Source: Eleusine coracana subsp. coracana
Lineage: Eukaryota > Streptophyta > Magnoliopsida > Poales > Poaceae
Assembly: GCA_032690845.1 (NCBI GenBank)
Contig: CM064429.1
Span: forward strand, 19,239,013-19,303,012
Length of the DNA stretch: 64,000 bases
Direction of reading: 5' to 3'
The notes beneath the pieces are model-generated. The model worked only from the letters and a program-made list of their open reading frames with translations, made no database searches and was not told the origin of the DNA. Shown here one piece after another: positions 10,746-22,908 of the stretch; position 1 is the stretch's first letter, and each line of letters begins with the position of its first letter. The translations under genes and the position numbers were made by a program.

Positions 10746-12204
10746 TGCGTGGCCTTACATTTTGGAACCCACCTTTGGCTTTGCTGTTTGAAATTCAATC
10801 GGCCAGAATTAGCGCGTGACTTTCTCGCCATGTTCATGGCTCCAATGTTGTGAACCAGATCAACACTGCTGAGGCGTGCAAAAACATGGATCCTATGATT
10901 CGTAGTCTTAATAGTAGAGGATGCTACATTTTGATTTCCTTCAGACTATAATCTTTCAAAAACAGATCCCCTAGTGTGGGGAACCACATTTGGAGGCTGG
11001 ATAATTTCTTCCCCATGATCTTGATCACATTTTCTCCAGTGAGTGGATTATCTCGCACGACCTTCGCAAAAGTTTTGGTTTGTTTGCCCTTGCAATCAAT
11101 ATTTTGCCAGGATCGCTCTTCTTCCTTGTCATAATTTCTTGATTCAATTTCCTAGGGAGCACCTACTTCACTCCAGAGTTTGAAGAAAACTTTAAAGTGG
11201 GGATACTCAAAGGATCACATCTTGTAGATGTGAAGGCCAATAACTTTTGCAGGAAATTGAGAAGCGAAAATCTCACTCTCAAATGAGTTGGACTTGGAAC
11301 AAATCAGAGGTGCCACCAAGGCCGGACTGAATGAGGAGACTGACATAGAGAGGGGAGATGTGAAATTTGCAATGACCAAAGGACGTTAAGAGGTGGAAAG
11401 GTTGAAGATCTACCGAGCATGGGGAGGTGACAGAGATCTTGAACTTATTTCAGGTAGAACGACCACAATCAAGACCCGACTAGAAATCCGATCCTGGGAG
11501 ATCAGGATGGGACGAGGGAAACACCATTGTTACTAACTGGGGCAAGAAGATGAGGGGGGGGGATTCTTGTACTACAGGATGTAGTATGACATTTGCGACG
11601 ACAAGGGGCAGGAATCACCGGTTGGGGGCGGAGATGGCCAGCCGTGGGCCAGAGTCACTGATCCACATTCCTCGCTTGTCGTTGTTAGTTCTTTCCTTTT
11701 CCTTGGGGAGAACATCAAGGACAAGGACAAGGACATAAGCAAGAAGCCGCTCCACTCCATGCCTGAGAATCTGGAGCAGGCGTCGGAGGAGGAATGGATG
11801 GCCCACTTCAAGGTCCGTGAGGGTGAGGGCTGTCGCGGAGGCTTTGGCAACTCCTGAAGTTAGACATTGATAGAAGACGGTATCATGCAAATCAGGGATA
11901 CTGAGAGGTGTCTCCTTGCCAAGATTTCATGCACGCCAAATCGGCTCTACGAGCTTAGTGCAACGATAGCGAAGCCGGTGTGTCTTTTGGCGCACGGAGC
12001 TGAGGATGCATGGCGCTAACACGCGTGCATAGGGCATCTCAACTTCCCCGCGCTGAAGATGATGGCTAGCCACAAGTGGGTGCGAGGTTTTCCGTCGATT
12101 GATAAGGTTGATCAACTATGTGACAGGTGCCTTGTCGGCAAGCAACTTCGAACCTCGTTCCCTGTGAAGGTGAAGCATAGATCAAGGCGTTGTAGCTTCT
12201 CCAA

Positions 12205-13019
12205 TCTCTTTGATCGACTTTAGCCCAGAGGTTATTTAATTTTGGTGACAAATCTAAGTCCCTCAAATGATTAACTCAAATTGCTCAGTTTGTATGTATT
12301 CCTCACCAAGGCTTTATGACGCATCAAAAATCCTACCTCTAAGGCTGATATGTGGAGCTCGGGGTAAGGATAAATGTGGCATACCTGTATTTCATATGTC
12401 GCCGAGCCAAAAGAGTGGATCCATGGAGAAAGCATTTCCTACAAGCATGATCAAGTTGTACAAGTTTGGTGGATATGGTGGAATGGAAGTGGAAACTCTT
12501 TTTTTATTTTTTATTGCTCTTCCCTTCATTGACAAGAGTATGACTCTCTCTCTCTTGTCAAGCTCTTTATGGAACAAGAATCTTTTTCATATTTTTTTTT
12601 GTCAATCTCTTCGTGGAGCAATAATCTTTTCTCAATCTTTTTTTTGATAGCCATTGATTTGCCTTGAGGAGAACTCATGAAGATGGAGTCTTTATTTTGT
12701 GGATGGATGGTGTGACATGATGAATAGCTAATTTTTTGTGTAGTAAATTAGCATGTGGTGTGCGGACTTGATCATGAATGTAGAAAATGTTTCTCACTAG
12801 GGTCACACAATTTTGACAAGGCTCAATAAAAATATATGCATCATATGTATAAAGGTTTTGCAATATAAATCAATATATGGCCGTCGTAGAAATTTATATC
12901 ATTCAGAAACTTGTCATATTTATCAAATTAATTATCCGGGTGTCAAGCTTCACAAATTAAGCAAGATCATAGCAGCCCTAGCCGACCATATCATATCCCC
13001 CAACAACCTAGACCAGATA
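12205..13019 (-). mobile_element. T1 element 3' UTR, part 1 (interrupted by CACTA)
   Basis: 12205-13019 is a diverged copy of 26815-27585; both share TTTGATCGACTTTAG near the left and a segment ending CCCAACAAC. Homology resumes at 21778, exactly beyond the CACTA element, and matches the sequence following 27585. The T1 sequence is thus one unit split by the insertion. Read on the minus strand this is the long non-coding tail between ORF3 and the 3' LTR. The LTR itself is missing to the left, where the LINE begins. Confidence 0.85.
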
Positions 13020-13290
13020 CATTACAAGAAATATGATATTTTGTGACGATTATAGGGTGACAATTGTTAAAATGTCACAAGGGATCCAGTTTTAGGATGA
13101 TCGATGTAGCTTAGTGATGAACATTTATTATGCGTCATGAAATCCAATCCAAAATCATCACAAACTAACATAGTAGCATATTGTGACGATTGTTATTTTG
13201 TCATGCAACACAAATTAAGTGTGTCACAAATTTATAACGATAGTAAAGTGTCATAACTAAATAGTTTCGTCACTAACTATTGCAAAAAGG
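13020..13290. repeat. CACTA left terminus and subterminal motif cluster
   Basis: Terminal inverted repeat followed by many copies of GTGACGA, TGTCAC and TCATCAC-type heptamers in both orientations. They are the kind of subterminal array bound by a CACTA regulatory transposase. Confidence 0.85.
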
Positions 13291-14039
13291 AGAAACTGAA
13301 TTTCGTACCCTTACAACAACAAACAAGTCTGAGTAAAAAGTTAATAGTCATGTACAATATGGACTAGTGTTTTGCTATAAAAAGTAAAAAAGAAAAAAAT
13401 GTTAACATAGTATATATCTGACCCAATACTTCTTGGCTTGACGCGATTACCTTTTTCAGTCACCGATAACTCTATGTTATTCTAAAATTGAATGTTAATC
13501 TTTTTTATAACAATACATATTTTGAGTTAGATTAAATCATGAAAGGATAAAATGAAAACTTTTCTCTGGATCGAAACCTATCACAACCGGCCTATCAGCC
13601 CAACCCATCTCATTGAAATTCTTAAAATTTCCAAAAGGCTCTACTTCTTTCTCCCACTACACACGTTCCCGGGGAATCAGCCCACTTAAACCAGCACGAC
13701 TTTTGTTTTTTTTTTTAACTTAACCAGCATGACTAGGCTCAATTTAAGATCGGCATTCCTTAGCCCATGCTTAAAAAAAAAATCAAAGGCCCAGCGTGAC
13801 TTTCTTAGTTGAGGGAAAAGCCGAGCGTGACTGGAGCTAGCAAGAAAACAACTGAGGACGTCAGCCCATATGAAGCCGAGCGCGACTTGGCCCAGCCACT
13901 CAAGTGCTAAACTGCCAATTAAAAAAAGAAGTAAAAACTTTCTAAAATCATGATCTTTCTTGAAGAAGCTTATATTTGTATGACAACTGTTATTTCTTTA
14001 AAATCATTTTTGTATGTATTGTTTCTTTCAAAAATTAAA

Positions 14040-15090
14040 AGTAGAAATTAGTTTTGTTAACATAATAATTGTAAATATAACTTCATATTTCAAAACTTGT
14101 AGTGATGATAAGGTTTGGTCAAATTTTTGGATTCATATGAGTTCAAATATGTTTTAAAGTGTACAAACTTTAATGTTTGACTTAAGTTATATAGAACTAT
14201 GTAAGAGTAAGTATGACTTTGTGAACAAGGTTCATTCATACTTTATTAAAATAACATGAAAGTTTTATGACATGTTTGTGGGGATAAAATAAGTTGTCAT
14301 GTATCTTTGTAGAATACTTTGATCAAATTTCAATTTAGTATGTCTTATTTCTGTTTTCTGTCGATGGTGAAAAGAAGTTGGATCAATTTAAACCTATTTG
14401 CAAAGATCTTGGCTGGTTAGAAAATACGAAAAACAGGAAAAAGAAAGGAAAAAACAGAATAGCATGAGTTATTTGGCCCAGTTAGCCCTCTACCCATCAG
14501 CAGCCCACCTGGACCATTGCGATCACGACCCATCTGAATTCTGGAAACTAGGAAAATGCTAGCCCATGGCACTGTGGGCCTTTGGCTGGCCGTACGAAGC
14601 CCATGCTCAGACCAATGAGTCTAATAATATTGAAAACGTAATACATGCAATACGCTTTCCCTGCTTCCATTCTAAACGTGAATAGTTCATCTTTCTCTTT
14701 TTAATCTGGGATAAAACATTGTATCTTGTATTTCTCCCTCGTAAAGACAATAAATTTCATCATTCATATTTTTCTTTAAATCAGGAACTTTCTTCCTATG
14801 GAATTTGTTTGTACAATAACACATGTTTACTATATATTTTCCATATTGCAACGTTTCATCCACAAATTTAAACTAAAAAAATAATTTTTTCAATAGAAAA
14901 TAAGAATAAACTTCATATTGTCTAACGTAATAGTAAATATAAGGTTGTGTTCAAATTCAAAAAGCATATGAGTTTGAATATGTTATAAGGTGTATAAATT
15001 TCAAAGTTTGACTTAAGTTGTATGAAACTATGACAAAGATGTCCCATTGGTGAACAATCTATGTTGTAGCTTTTTCGAAATTGTGTGAAA
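14040..15090. repeat. Diverged direct duplication inside the CACTA element
   Basis: The segment at about 14090-14210 and that at about 14925-15045 are recognisable copies. Both contain ATAAGGTT, a CATATGAGTT-like box, a GTTTGACTTAAGTT block and a GAACTATG- or GAAACTATG-like block. The duplication distance is about 835 bp. The stretch between 13290 and 15950 has no gene. Confidence 0.65.
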
Positions 15091-15858
15091 CAGTTGTGCC
15101 AAGTCTAAGGACTAAAAATATGTTGTCATGTCAAATTTTAGAATAATTGGACTAAAATTTGATTTATTGCAATTATTTTTTGATAAGTTTGAAATTGAAA
15201 GTTGGATTATCCGTACTGAATAAATGATTTTTTTCATCTCTATCTTGTACAAGAATGGATATGAGACTTATGAGTCTAAATATTATTTTTATAGAATTTT
15301 TTGTATCTTATTTGGGGTACATATAGTTTAATTCGAAGTTACTTTCGATAAACACGTAGAAATTCGTTTAAACTCCATAATATAATAAACAACTTCATTT
15401 ATTTTCTGAAAAATGGAAAAAACAATATTGATACAGTGTAGTTTTTTGAAAAATATGTTGACCTCATGAGATGATTTAATTTATGTGTAATTATACAAAT
15501 TTATTTTTGTTAGTTCAAAATAAAAATCAAGTCGATTTGAGCCATTAATGGATCGGAAATATTGAAAACTCCCTTTCCTCTAGCCTATTTTCCCATCTTC
15601 CCTCAGTAGCCCGCCCACGAACCCACAGCTGTTAGAGTTTATGAAGATAGTATTTATTAGGGAGTGTCTAATTTTCAATCGATTGAAAATACGGGTTTCT
15701 TTCAATTAACGCTTTTAGCCCTTTGATCTAAATCTAATAGATAAAAAAACAAAATTTTTCTATAGTTTATATATAATACTAATTAATATAAATAATACTA
15801 CAAATAAATAAATAACAAAAAGAAAAAAAATAAATAACAAAAGCAACCATTCCTTTGT

Positions 15859-15937
15859 TCGTCGACTGAAACAAAAGTCCAATTTCAGTCGACTGAAACA
15901 AAGGTCCAATTTCAGTCAACTGAAACAAAGCATTTCC
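15859..15937. repeat. Three 27-bp tandem units built on a TTTCAGTCGACTGAAA dyad
   Basis: Units start at about 15859, 15883 and 15910; each holds GTCGACTGAAACAAA or a one-base variant. A related dyad TTCAATCGATTGAA lies at about 15684. They stand directly before the GC-rich segment at 15960. Confidence 0.75.
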
Positions 15938-15959
15938 GTATTTATTATCCTACCAATCG

Positions 15960-16753
15960 ATGTTATCTCCAACCCGCCTCCATTCTCCACCTCCCTTCTC
16001 TCTTCCGCTCCAATCCTCCACTTCTCCCCTACGCGTCGGAGGCTTCTCCTCTATGCCGTGGAGGTCGGCCCTATCCTCGGTTCAGCGAAGCGTCTGGTCC
16101 GAAGTAGTGCGTGGCTGCTCGGCGGAGTGTGTCTGGCTTTGTCGAGCTCGTTGCGGCGGAGATACGTGACCTCATCCCCGGCGTTCTCGTGCGGCTTCTC
16201 TTCTCTGCAGTAGCATGCTGGTTTTTGGTTAATGGATCTGGACTCCGCCATGTTTTGTAGCGCTGTGTGCAGGCCTCAAGAAAGGACGAGAGGTTGAAGC
16301 AGGAAGAAGCTACCTGCTGGCCTGCTCAGCGACATGGCGAGCCCGTGACAACATAGTGCACCGGGCAGACGGCAAGCGACCAGCGACAGGCAACTGAAGC
16401 AGCACGGCGATGTCTGGCTCTGACGGCATCGAATTGAGCAGCTCGACGCACACGACAGCAGGCAGCTTGGCGCTTTTTCGTCAGTCTGCAGGTTTATCTA
16501 TCTTGCCGGCAAGCTGCTTATTTTATTGATGTTCGTTCTGTTCCATTTCCTACTTGAGCTTGAGTTTTCTGTCTATTGCTAGCTGACTGATTGTTTGCTC
16601 GTTTGCTTATTCATCATTGCTCCTAGCTGTCAGATAAATTTGTGCATTGCTAGTTTACCAGCTGCCAGCTTCAGTGCCTTGCCGTGCATATTGTTGAGTT
16701 TCCCTGTGCAATGTGTGCTGAGCTGTTTAGGAGTAAATTACCATAGCTGTTGC
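15960..16753 (+). other. GC-rich, possibly captured host sequence within the CACTA element (part 1)
   Basis: Composition changes abruptly from AT-rich to GC-rich at about 15960. A 69-codon frame opens with a Pro/Ser-rich stretch (15960-16169), then T-rich, intron-like DNA follows at about 16500. The sequence is interrupted by the hAT insertion and continues from 20862, where TATGCTTGCAG at about 21000-21010 looks like a splice acceptor before an exon-like stretch. I cannot identify a parent gene. It could be a captured promoter and first exon. Confidence 0.4.
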
Positions 16754-17271
16754 CAATGTTTTTAAAGCGCTAAGCGCTGAACGATCACCAGTCCACTGTT
16801 CAGCCGCCTAGTCGATCTGAGCGGACGACTAGGGGCGATTAGGCGGCTGAACGGTGGACTCTAGGCGTCCTAGTCGTCCAGACATCCCAGCCCCTAGCTT
16901 ATATATACATACATACACTTATATAGTAGTATTTCTAAGTAAATTTTAGTTGAAAAAACACATAGAAGTGCAGTTTACTTACCTGTTTGAAGTGTTGGCT
17001 GATATCTCTTTGTTAATAAGCTGGCAGCTGCACCACCTGCAACCAAAATCCTTAGTTAGAATTAGAAATTTAGAATCACTTTCACTTCTTATTTATCAAC
17101 AACTAAACAAATTCTCTTAATTCATTCTATGACAAGCAGAGCAAGCAAGCATATTAGCACTCCACTCTCAGTTCTCAGTTCTCACTGTCTTAAGTTATCA
17201 CTCCACTCTCAGTACTCACTTCTCACAAACTGAAATTTAAAACATGACAAATAATTAAGCCAGCCAGCATA

Positions 17272-20060
17272 TTAGCCATCTAAGGCATCATCCAAATGAA
17301 AGCCTCCTGTCTCCCCTCCATCTTCAGGTTGTGATTGAGCATTTCTCGGAACATTACGAACTTCATCTTCGTCCACCTGATCAGACCCATCTTCTTCTCC
17401 CTGTTCTTCCATATCAATGTCTTTGTCTTGGGCTTCTTGAACTCTATGTTTCTTCCTTTGCCTTTCATAATAATTTGGAGCAGCAACAGCAGCCCTAGGC
17501 AAATTGCGTCCTGTTAGACCTTGAGATGCACCAGTAGCCTCATCAACATGCGCCCAAGTGAGGTCATATCCAGTCCCATTTCCTTCATTAACCGGTTCAG
17601 AATCAGGGTTCACCCACTCACTCTCCTACTGAAATTCATCAAGTATGAGCGGGTTGGACTTCTTCCCTTTCAAACCAAGAGCACGCAGCTTGTGAAACCT
17701 ATTGGTCATCTTTCGGTTGTAGCAAACAAATACTAGCTTGTTCAACCTTTGATGCTCCAACCGGTTTCTTTTTTTGGTATGGATCTACAAAGAGAAATCA
17801 AGAACATGTATCAAAGCCTCACAGGTGATATAAGGCTACATGCAGGATATTAATATCTCGTTCTAAATTACTTACATCAGAAAACGTTCACCAATTACGC
17901 TCGCATTCTGATGCTGAACACCACAGACTCACAATCCTTTTTGCTAAACATTGAAACTCATAAACAAGACCACCATAAGCACACCACCAAAGAACTAAAA
18001 ACAGATAATGATCATCAGATATGCAGAATTTTAGAATGGTATGAAAGCATACATCTATCTTTTAAAGATAAAATATTGATTTACTTACCAGAATTCTATC
18101 TTGTTCTATCTTTTATTGCAAGTGGCTTTGAGAAGACCTCACCTTCAGCTCTCTTATAGTCATCTGCTTGTGCACTTATCTTGTTTTGCTCTTCATCATC
18201 AGATATCATTTTCCATAACACGTCATTGAACATGGAACGTAGCCTTGAAGCTTGCCTTTTATTTTCATCCCTTATAGAAAAGAACTTTGCTGGATTCAAG
18301 AACAGTGCAGCCCCATACAACTTTTGCTCCATTTGCTTGTCCCATCTTTTTTCAAAGCAGCCTAAAACAATTTTCATTAGTGCTGGTTTGTCCTTCAGTG
18401 CATTCTTGATGTTGTCCTTCGCTAAATCCATGGCTGCCATGATTTCAGGAGCTGCTGGTGTCTCATCACCATCAGCAATCCTCAAAGCAATTAGAACGGG
18501 TTGAGAAGCTCTCATGCAATTTTCCAAAGCAGTCCAAAATGGCACTGACAACACAATTTGCTCAGCAGTTCGGCCTTCGGTTGAAGTATTCAACCTATTC
18601 TGATGCCAATCTTCACTAACAAATAGGCTCCTTAGACCTTGCTTGTGCCTTTGCATGCTTGCCAATGTGAGGAATGAAGTTGCAAAGCGAGTAGCCGCTG
18701 GCCTCACTAGATCTCCACCAATTTTCTCTGTCATTTGATCGAGGAGCCTTCCATGCTTGTAGACAAAAATAGTAACTTTCTTTGCCTTACTAATGCAAGA
18801 GCTGAATTCCTTTATCTTCCCAAAGTCCTCTAACATTAAATCCAAACAATGAGCAGCACAAGGGGTCCAAAATAAGGTTGGGATCCTCTCCATCAAAATT
18901 ATGCCTGCTGCCTTGAAGTTAGCTCCATTGTCGGTTACAATCTGAACCACATATTCCTTGCCAACCTTATCAATCTGCTTCTCCAACAAATCAGCTAGCA
19001 TAGTAGCATCTGCCACAACACCTGAAGCATCATGTGAGCCTAGAAAAAAGGTCCCTGCTAGACTATTGGCAAGAAAGTTTATGATATGGCGATGTCGGGT
19101 GTCAGTCCATCCATGAGACATAAGTGTGCAGCCATACTCATTCCATGCTGCCTCATGTTGCTCTCTCAATGTCAAGTTTTTCTTCACTGCCTTTTCAAGC
19201 AGGGATACCCTCAATGCATGATAAGAATGAGCACGGTACCCAGGACCATATTGGCCTATAGACTCCACCATGACCTTAAAGCTTCTCGAGTTAATGGCGT
19301 TGAATGGAATTTTGTTCTCATAGAAGAAGTCAGCAATATGATCATCTACAATCTCTTTTGCTTCCTTTGTCTTCTTTGTCAAATGTTCAAGTGTTACCTG
19401 AGTTGCCTTTTGATTGTGTCTATCATCAACAACTTGTTCTGGTGTCTTGCACATCATGGAGCTTACTGACTTTGCATACTTCTCTGGTCCTGGTTTAACT
19501 GAACCAGTACCAGTAACCATAAAAGCGGCAATTGTTTCTTGGGCCTTCTTCTTGGCTGCAGCAACCTTGGCTTTAGTTTCAGAGCTAGGCACCACCACAT
19601 TGCTTGGGTCTTCTTCTTCCTCAGCTTGCTGCTGCACCACAACAACTGGTGTCCTAGAATTGGCTACCAAGTAATCATGCATCTCTTTGCGAATTTGCTC
19701 ATTTGCTTTTGGACATTTCTCTGCATCTCCATACCCACCAGCTAAGTGCTGCTTGAACCTTTTTATCCCTGCATTCACTTCCTTTTTATAGAAAATGCAC
19801 TGTACCACTTCCTTCATCCCTAGAACAGGCCAAAATCCATACTTCCAGCCAGGATCTTTTTGATTTTGCCTTCCTATTTGGATCTTTAGCAAGTGCTTGA
19901 AGGTTGGAGGGAATTTTTCTATCGCTGCAGCAACAAAAGCTTCAACATCTACACGATTTGTAGCAGCTGCATCCTCACCGGCAACCACAAAAGCCACATC
20001 ACGACACCACTGTTAGCGGCATCATTCATGGCAGCTGCAGCATCTGCCACGGAGGAGAAC
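17272..20060 (-). pseudogene. hAT transposase (BED finger, DUF659, hAT dimerisation), three exons
   Basis: Exon 1 (about 19997 to 18089, 633 codons open) has a BED-type finger whose CxxC second Cys is replaced (CIFY), then a DUF659/RNase H-like core with HGWTDTR and VTDNGANFKAAG carrying catalytic Asp residues, and CAAHCLDLML. A GTAAGT donor follows at 18088. Exon 2 (17994-17876) encodes the hAT dimerisation segment containing AYGGLVYEFQCLAKRIVSLW; its donor is again GTAAGT. Exon 3 (17784-17272) encodes a basic then acidic tail. In-frame stops occur near the end of exon 1, in exon 2 and in exon 3 (about 17629). Codons upstream of 19997 at about 20060 appear homologous but out of frame. The protein would be truncated before the dimerisation domain. 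Confidence 0.9.
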
Positions 20061-20087
20061 ACAACTTCGACATTGCCTCGACCTGCA

Positions 20088-20221
20088 GAACAAAAAGCAG
20101 CAGCACACACATGAGTACATGACATGAATAACCAAAAGCAGCAACACACACATGAGTACATGACATGAATACATTACATGAAGAACCAAAAGCAGCAGCA
20201 CACACATGACATGAATACACA
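20088..20221. repeat. Imperfect tandem repeat, about 45-bp unit
   Basis: Three units of AAAAGCAGCAGCACACACAT followed by GAGTACATGACATGAATA variants lie just upstream of the transposase first exon, within the hAT 5' region. Confidence 0.75.
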
Positions 20222-20861
20222 TTGCCTCGATCTATAGAATTGAAGAGTAAAGAACCGAAGACTGAAGAACTGAAGACTGAAGACAACTTACCATCTTCAC
20301 CGGAAGATAATGACAACTGGTTCATCCCTTCCCTTCCTTTGAGATCAGGCGACAACTGCAGGGCGAGACGGTTGGACTTGGTGGTGACAACTGACGAAGC
20401 AAAGGATCTGAGGAGTCAAAGGTGCCCAACTAGCGACGGCGATCAGATTAGAGGACCCCAATTGCGGTGGCCGATGCCGATCAAATCAGAGGAACCCAAT
20501 TGTGGGGGCCGACAGCGATCTCTGATGGTGGGGCGAGATCAATTTCGATCTCCCGCCTAGGGAAACGGAGCATCGTACACGGGAACCGTGGCATTGGCAA
20601 ATGAATCGATTTGCCTTGCCAATTTATAACCGGAACCCCCCTTAAACCTAATTAAATCCTGGACCCACTTGGCAATCTGGAACTACTAGTCCATGTTCAA
20701 ATTGAATGCCTAGGCGCGCCCAATCGTCCGCTAAACGGATGCCCAGAATTCTGGGCGGGCAGAGCGCTTCGGTGAGCCTGAACAAGCTCAGCCGAGCATT
20801 TTCTCGCCTAAACGATGCCTAATCACGCCTAATCGGACACTCAGAAAACACTGGCTGTTGC

Positions 20862-21534
20862 TACTTTACTTGCCTAGAACCGTGAGCTTCTGCTTTGTTT
20901 CCTGACATGGGGGGTTTGGAATATTCAATTAAATTACATGATTTCTAGATGTTATGTGCTTACATATGACTTGGCCCTGATATCGTTCTTGTTTATATCT
21001 ATGCTTGCAGGATTCGGATGATTCACTCAAACATACCAGAACAGAGGGGATTCTGTTACAAGTTTTGAGGTGCTGTTAGGCACCTTTAGAGAGCTAGTGT
21101 GCTAGCTACGCTAGGTCTTGTAGAATACTGTTATTGCTATATGTTTGTGACATGATTTCTGTAATTATTTATGCTTGTTGATTGGATGAGCTATGTAATT
21201 ATTTTGCTGATACCGTTGTGACATGAATTATGTAAGAATTTGAATTTGATATGCTATTATTTCTATTGTTTTTTTGTATTGGCTATCTGGTGAGCTGGAT
21301 TTGTGGGCTTCAGAGTGTGAAACTGAATATATGGGCTGAAATGCACAGAACAAATGTTTTTATATATAGGCCCATAATTTACGTTTCAGTTCCAGGAATT
21401 AAATGGATTGGGTCATAAAGCAATTTATTTAGTTCATTTATGAATTTAATTTGCTTGTACCAGAAAAGTCATAGCTGAAAAAAGCCCAATATGGTCACTA
21501 AACAATCCAGCCCATTACATATATGTGTAGGATT
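20862..21534 (+). other. Continuation of the GC-rich/intron-like CACTA interior (part 2)
   Basis: This follows on from 16753 once the hAT element and one TSD copy are removed. It is T-rich up to a possible acceptor TATGCTTGCAG (about 21000-21010), then an exon-like stretch to about 21130 and AT-rich sequence. No protein is recognised. Confidence 0.35.
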
Positions 21535-21774
21535 TAGTGACGTTTTTAGGTAAATTTTGACGAAACCTAAATGTCATAAAATAGCGACGAAGAATGAATT
21601 GTCACGAATAAATTGTGACGAAAGTAACACAAATCATCACAGAATATCTTTTAACACGGACATTCTGTAACAAAGTAGCGTTTGTCACCAGACTGTCACA
21701 AATTTCAGTATGACAAATTTTTGAGGTTTTGTGACAGGAACAAATCGTCATAGAATGTCAGATCTATTGTAGTG
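21535..21774. repeat. CACTA right terminus and subterminal motif cluster
   Basis: Repeated GTGACG, TGTCAC and TGACGAA-type motifs in both orientations, ending at CTATTGTAGTG. They mirror the left cluster. Confidence 0.85.
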
Positions 21775-21777
21775 ATA

Positions 21778-22430
21778 ATGCTTATGCAACCCTCTAGTTC
21801 ATTCAAGGTGAAATTTATTCATGCCAACAAATCAAAACTAGATAGAGTGCTAGGTTGTAAACTAGGCATATGAGAATAAATAAAGATAGAATAACTATTC
21901 ATCATCGCAACATAGGAAACTTTATGCATTCATACCACGCATGTGAAAACAAATTTATTTATTATAGTTTTCCTTTTTTTATCATGCATGCAAAAAGGAA
22001 AATAAATCTTTTTGGTAGTTTTTAGTTTTATCATGCATGTGGTGCTGGAAGAGAAATGATACAAGTTACCTCACATTTAGGGGGGAGAAACTCCCCCCAA
22101 GCTGGCATGTGCTCACTTGAACGGCGGTGGTTGTCTGTGGTGGAATGGTTATTTCCCCATGGTTATATAAATGATAATCCAGGTTAGGTAACCAAATCTC
22201 ATCCACATACCCAGGAAAGACAAATAGATCAAAAAGCCATCGAGAGCATACTTGAGAGTATGTTCCTACCAAATATATCTCTCGCCTAGATAAATACGGG
22301 CATTGGTGGGATCATCAGATGGAGCTTGATTGAGCAGCCCATAGTTATGTGCAAGGCGAGAGATCAACGATGTTCATTCAATTTTATATATTTGTGTAAG
22401 GCTCTTGATCCATTGTTTAACCATGGCTAG
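21778..22430 (-). mobile_element. T1 element 3' UTR, part 2
   Basis: From 21778 to about 22085 this matches 27590-27860, including a CATGCCAACAAA block, a TAGATAGAGT block and the terminal A/G-rich run before ACTCCCCCC. It rejoins part 1 across the CACTA insertion. Beyond 22085 the sequence continues toward the end of T1 ORF3 with no complete frame. Confidence 0.8.
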
Positions 22431-22908
22431 GACTAGTAAAACTTTAATCTTACTAACCATGCAGAATAAAATTTTAAGTTTATTATCAGGCATGGTCCTA
22501 AGATCTTTCTTTTAGGAAATAGAGTCATACACATCCAATGTTGCAAAGAACGAAAGGTAGGATTATGGACATTATTTGTTCTAGGACAAGTGCAAAATGA
22601 TTGACGAGATCCTCCCAAAATGTGCTTTTAACAAAACCCTCAGATGCAACACCTAAGTTTAAAGCGCATAAGGAAGAAAAGCCTAGAGTGTCACTCAACT
22701 GCCTCCAAGTCAGAGAGAATGCAATTCCGGTGAACCGTCTAATCATCCAAACCAAGGGTGCATAAAGACAGCATTATGAGAAAGCGCGAGTAAGGCTCAA
22801 TTACCATCAATAAAGCATTTCACCCTATAGCATAGAAAACAGAAGCAAATCTTTTATTCATACCTTTTGTGGAAAGAAAGTCCAGATCATACGCTTGTGT
22901 AGGGGCGT

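Larger units (their letters stand above)
5788..12204 (-). mobile_element. Decayed LINE (non-LTR retrotransposon), minus strand, 3'-truncated
   Basis: On the minus strand the order is ORF1 with zinc knuckles, AP-type endonuclease, then reverse transcriptase, as in plant L1-type LINEs. All frames are broken. The reverse transcriptase stops before the catalytic YxDD box, so the polymerase C-terminus, the zf-RVT domain and the poly(A) tail are missing on the left. The right (5') limit is set where T1 homology begins at about 12205. GC-rich sequence at 11290-12200 may be the LINE 5' UTR, but that part is not proven. Confidence 0.8.
16754..20853 (-). mobile_element. hAT transposon, 4100 bp, with 8-bp target duplication
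   Basis: The left end starts CAATGTTTT and the reverse complement of the right end starts CAGTGTTTT. An exact 8-bp duplication GCTGTTGC flanks it at 16746-16753 and 20854-20861. The left end has a foldback at 16790-16860 (AGTCCACTGTTCAGCCGCCT with its inverted copy), and both subterminal regions carry CGCCTAATCG-type repeats. It encodes a three-exon transposase on the minus strand that is now broken. It inserted after, and into, the CACTA element. Confidence 0.95.
13020..21774. mobile_element. Non-autonomous CACTA (En/Spm) transposon, 8755 bp
   Basis: The left end reads CATTACAAGAAATATG and the reverse complement of the right end reads CACTACAATAGATCTG, both continuing into ATGACGATT- or GTGACGATT-like subterminal motifs. 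A 3-bp target duplication ATA is present at 13017-13019 and 21775-21777, and an uninterrupted copy of the target exists at about 27585. No CACTA transposase (TNPD-like) or TNPA-like frame is recognisable. The interior consists of AT-rich duplicated sequence, a GC-rich possibly captured segment and a nested hAT element. Mobilisation would need a trans-acting CACTA transposase. Confidence 0.92.

Noticed and set aside
11550..11890. Short frames on both strands in GC-rich DNA
   Set aside because: Probably LINE 5' region; no domain seen on either strand.
20022..20222. Cys/Val/Leu-rich minus-strand frames
   Set aside because: Translation of a simple tandem repeat in the hAT 5' region.
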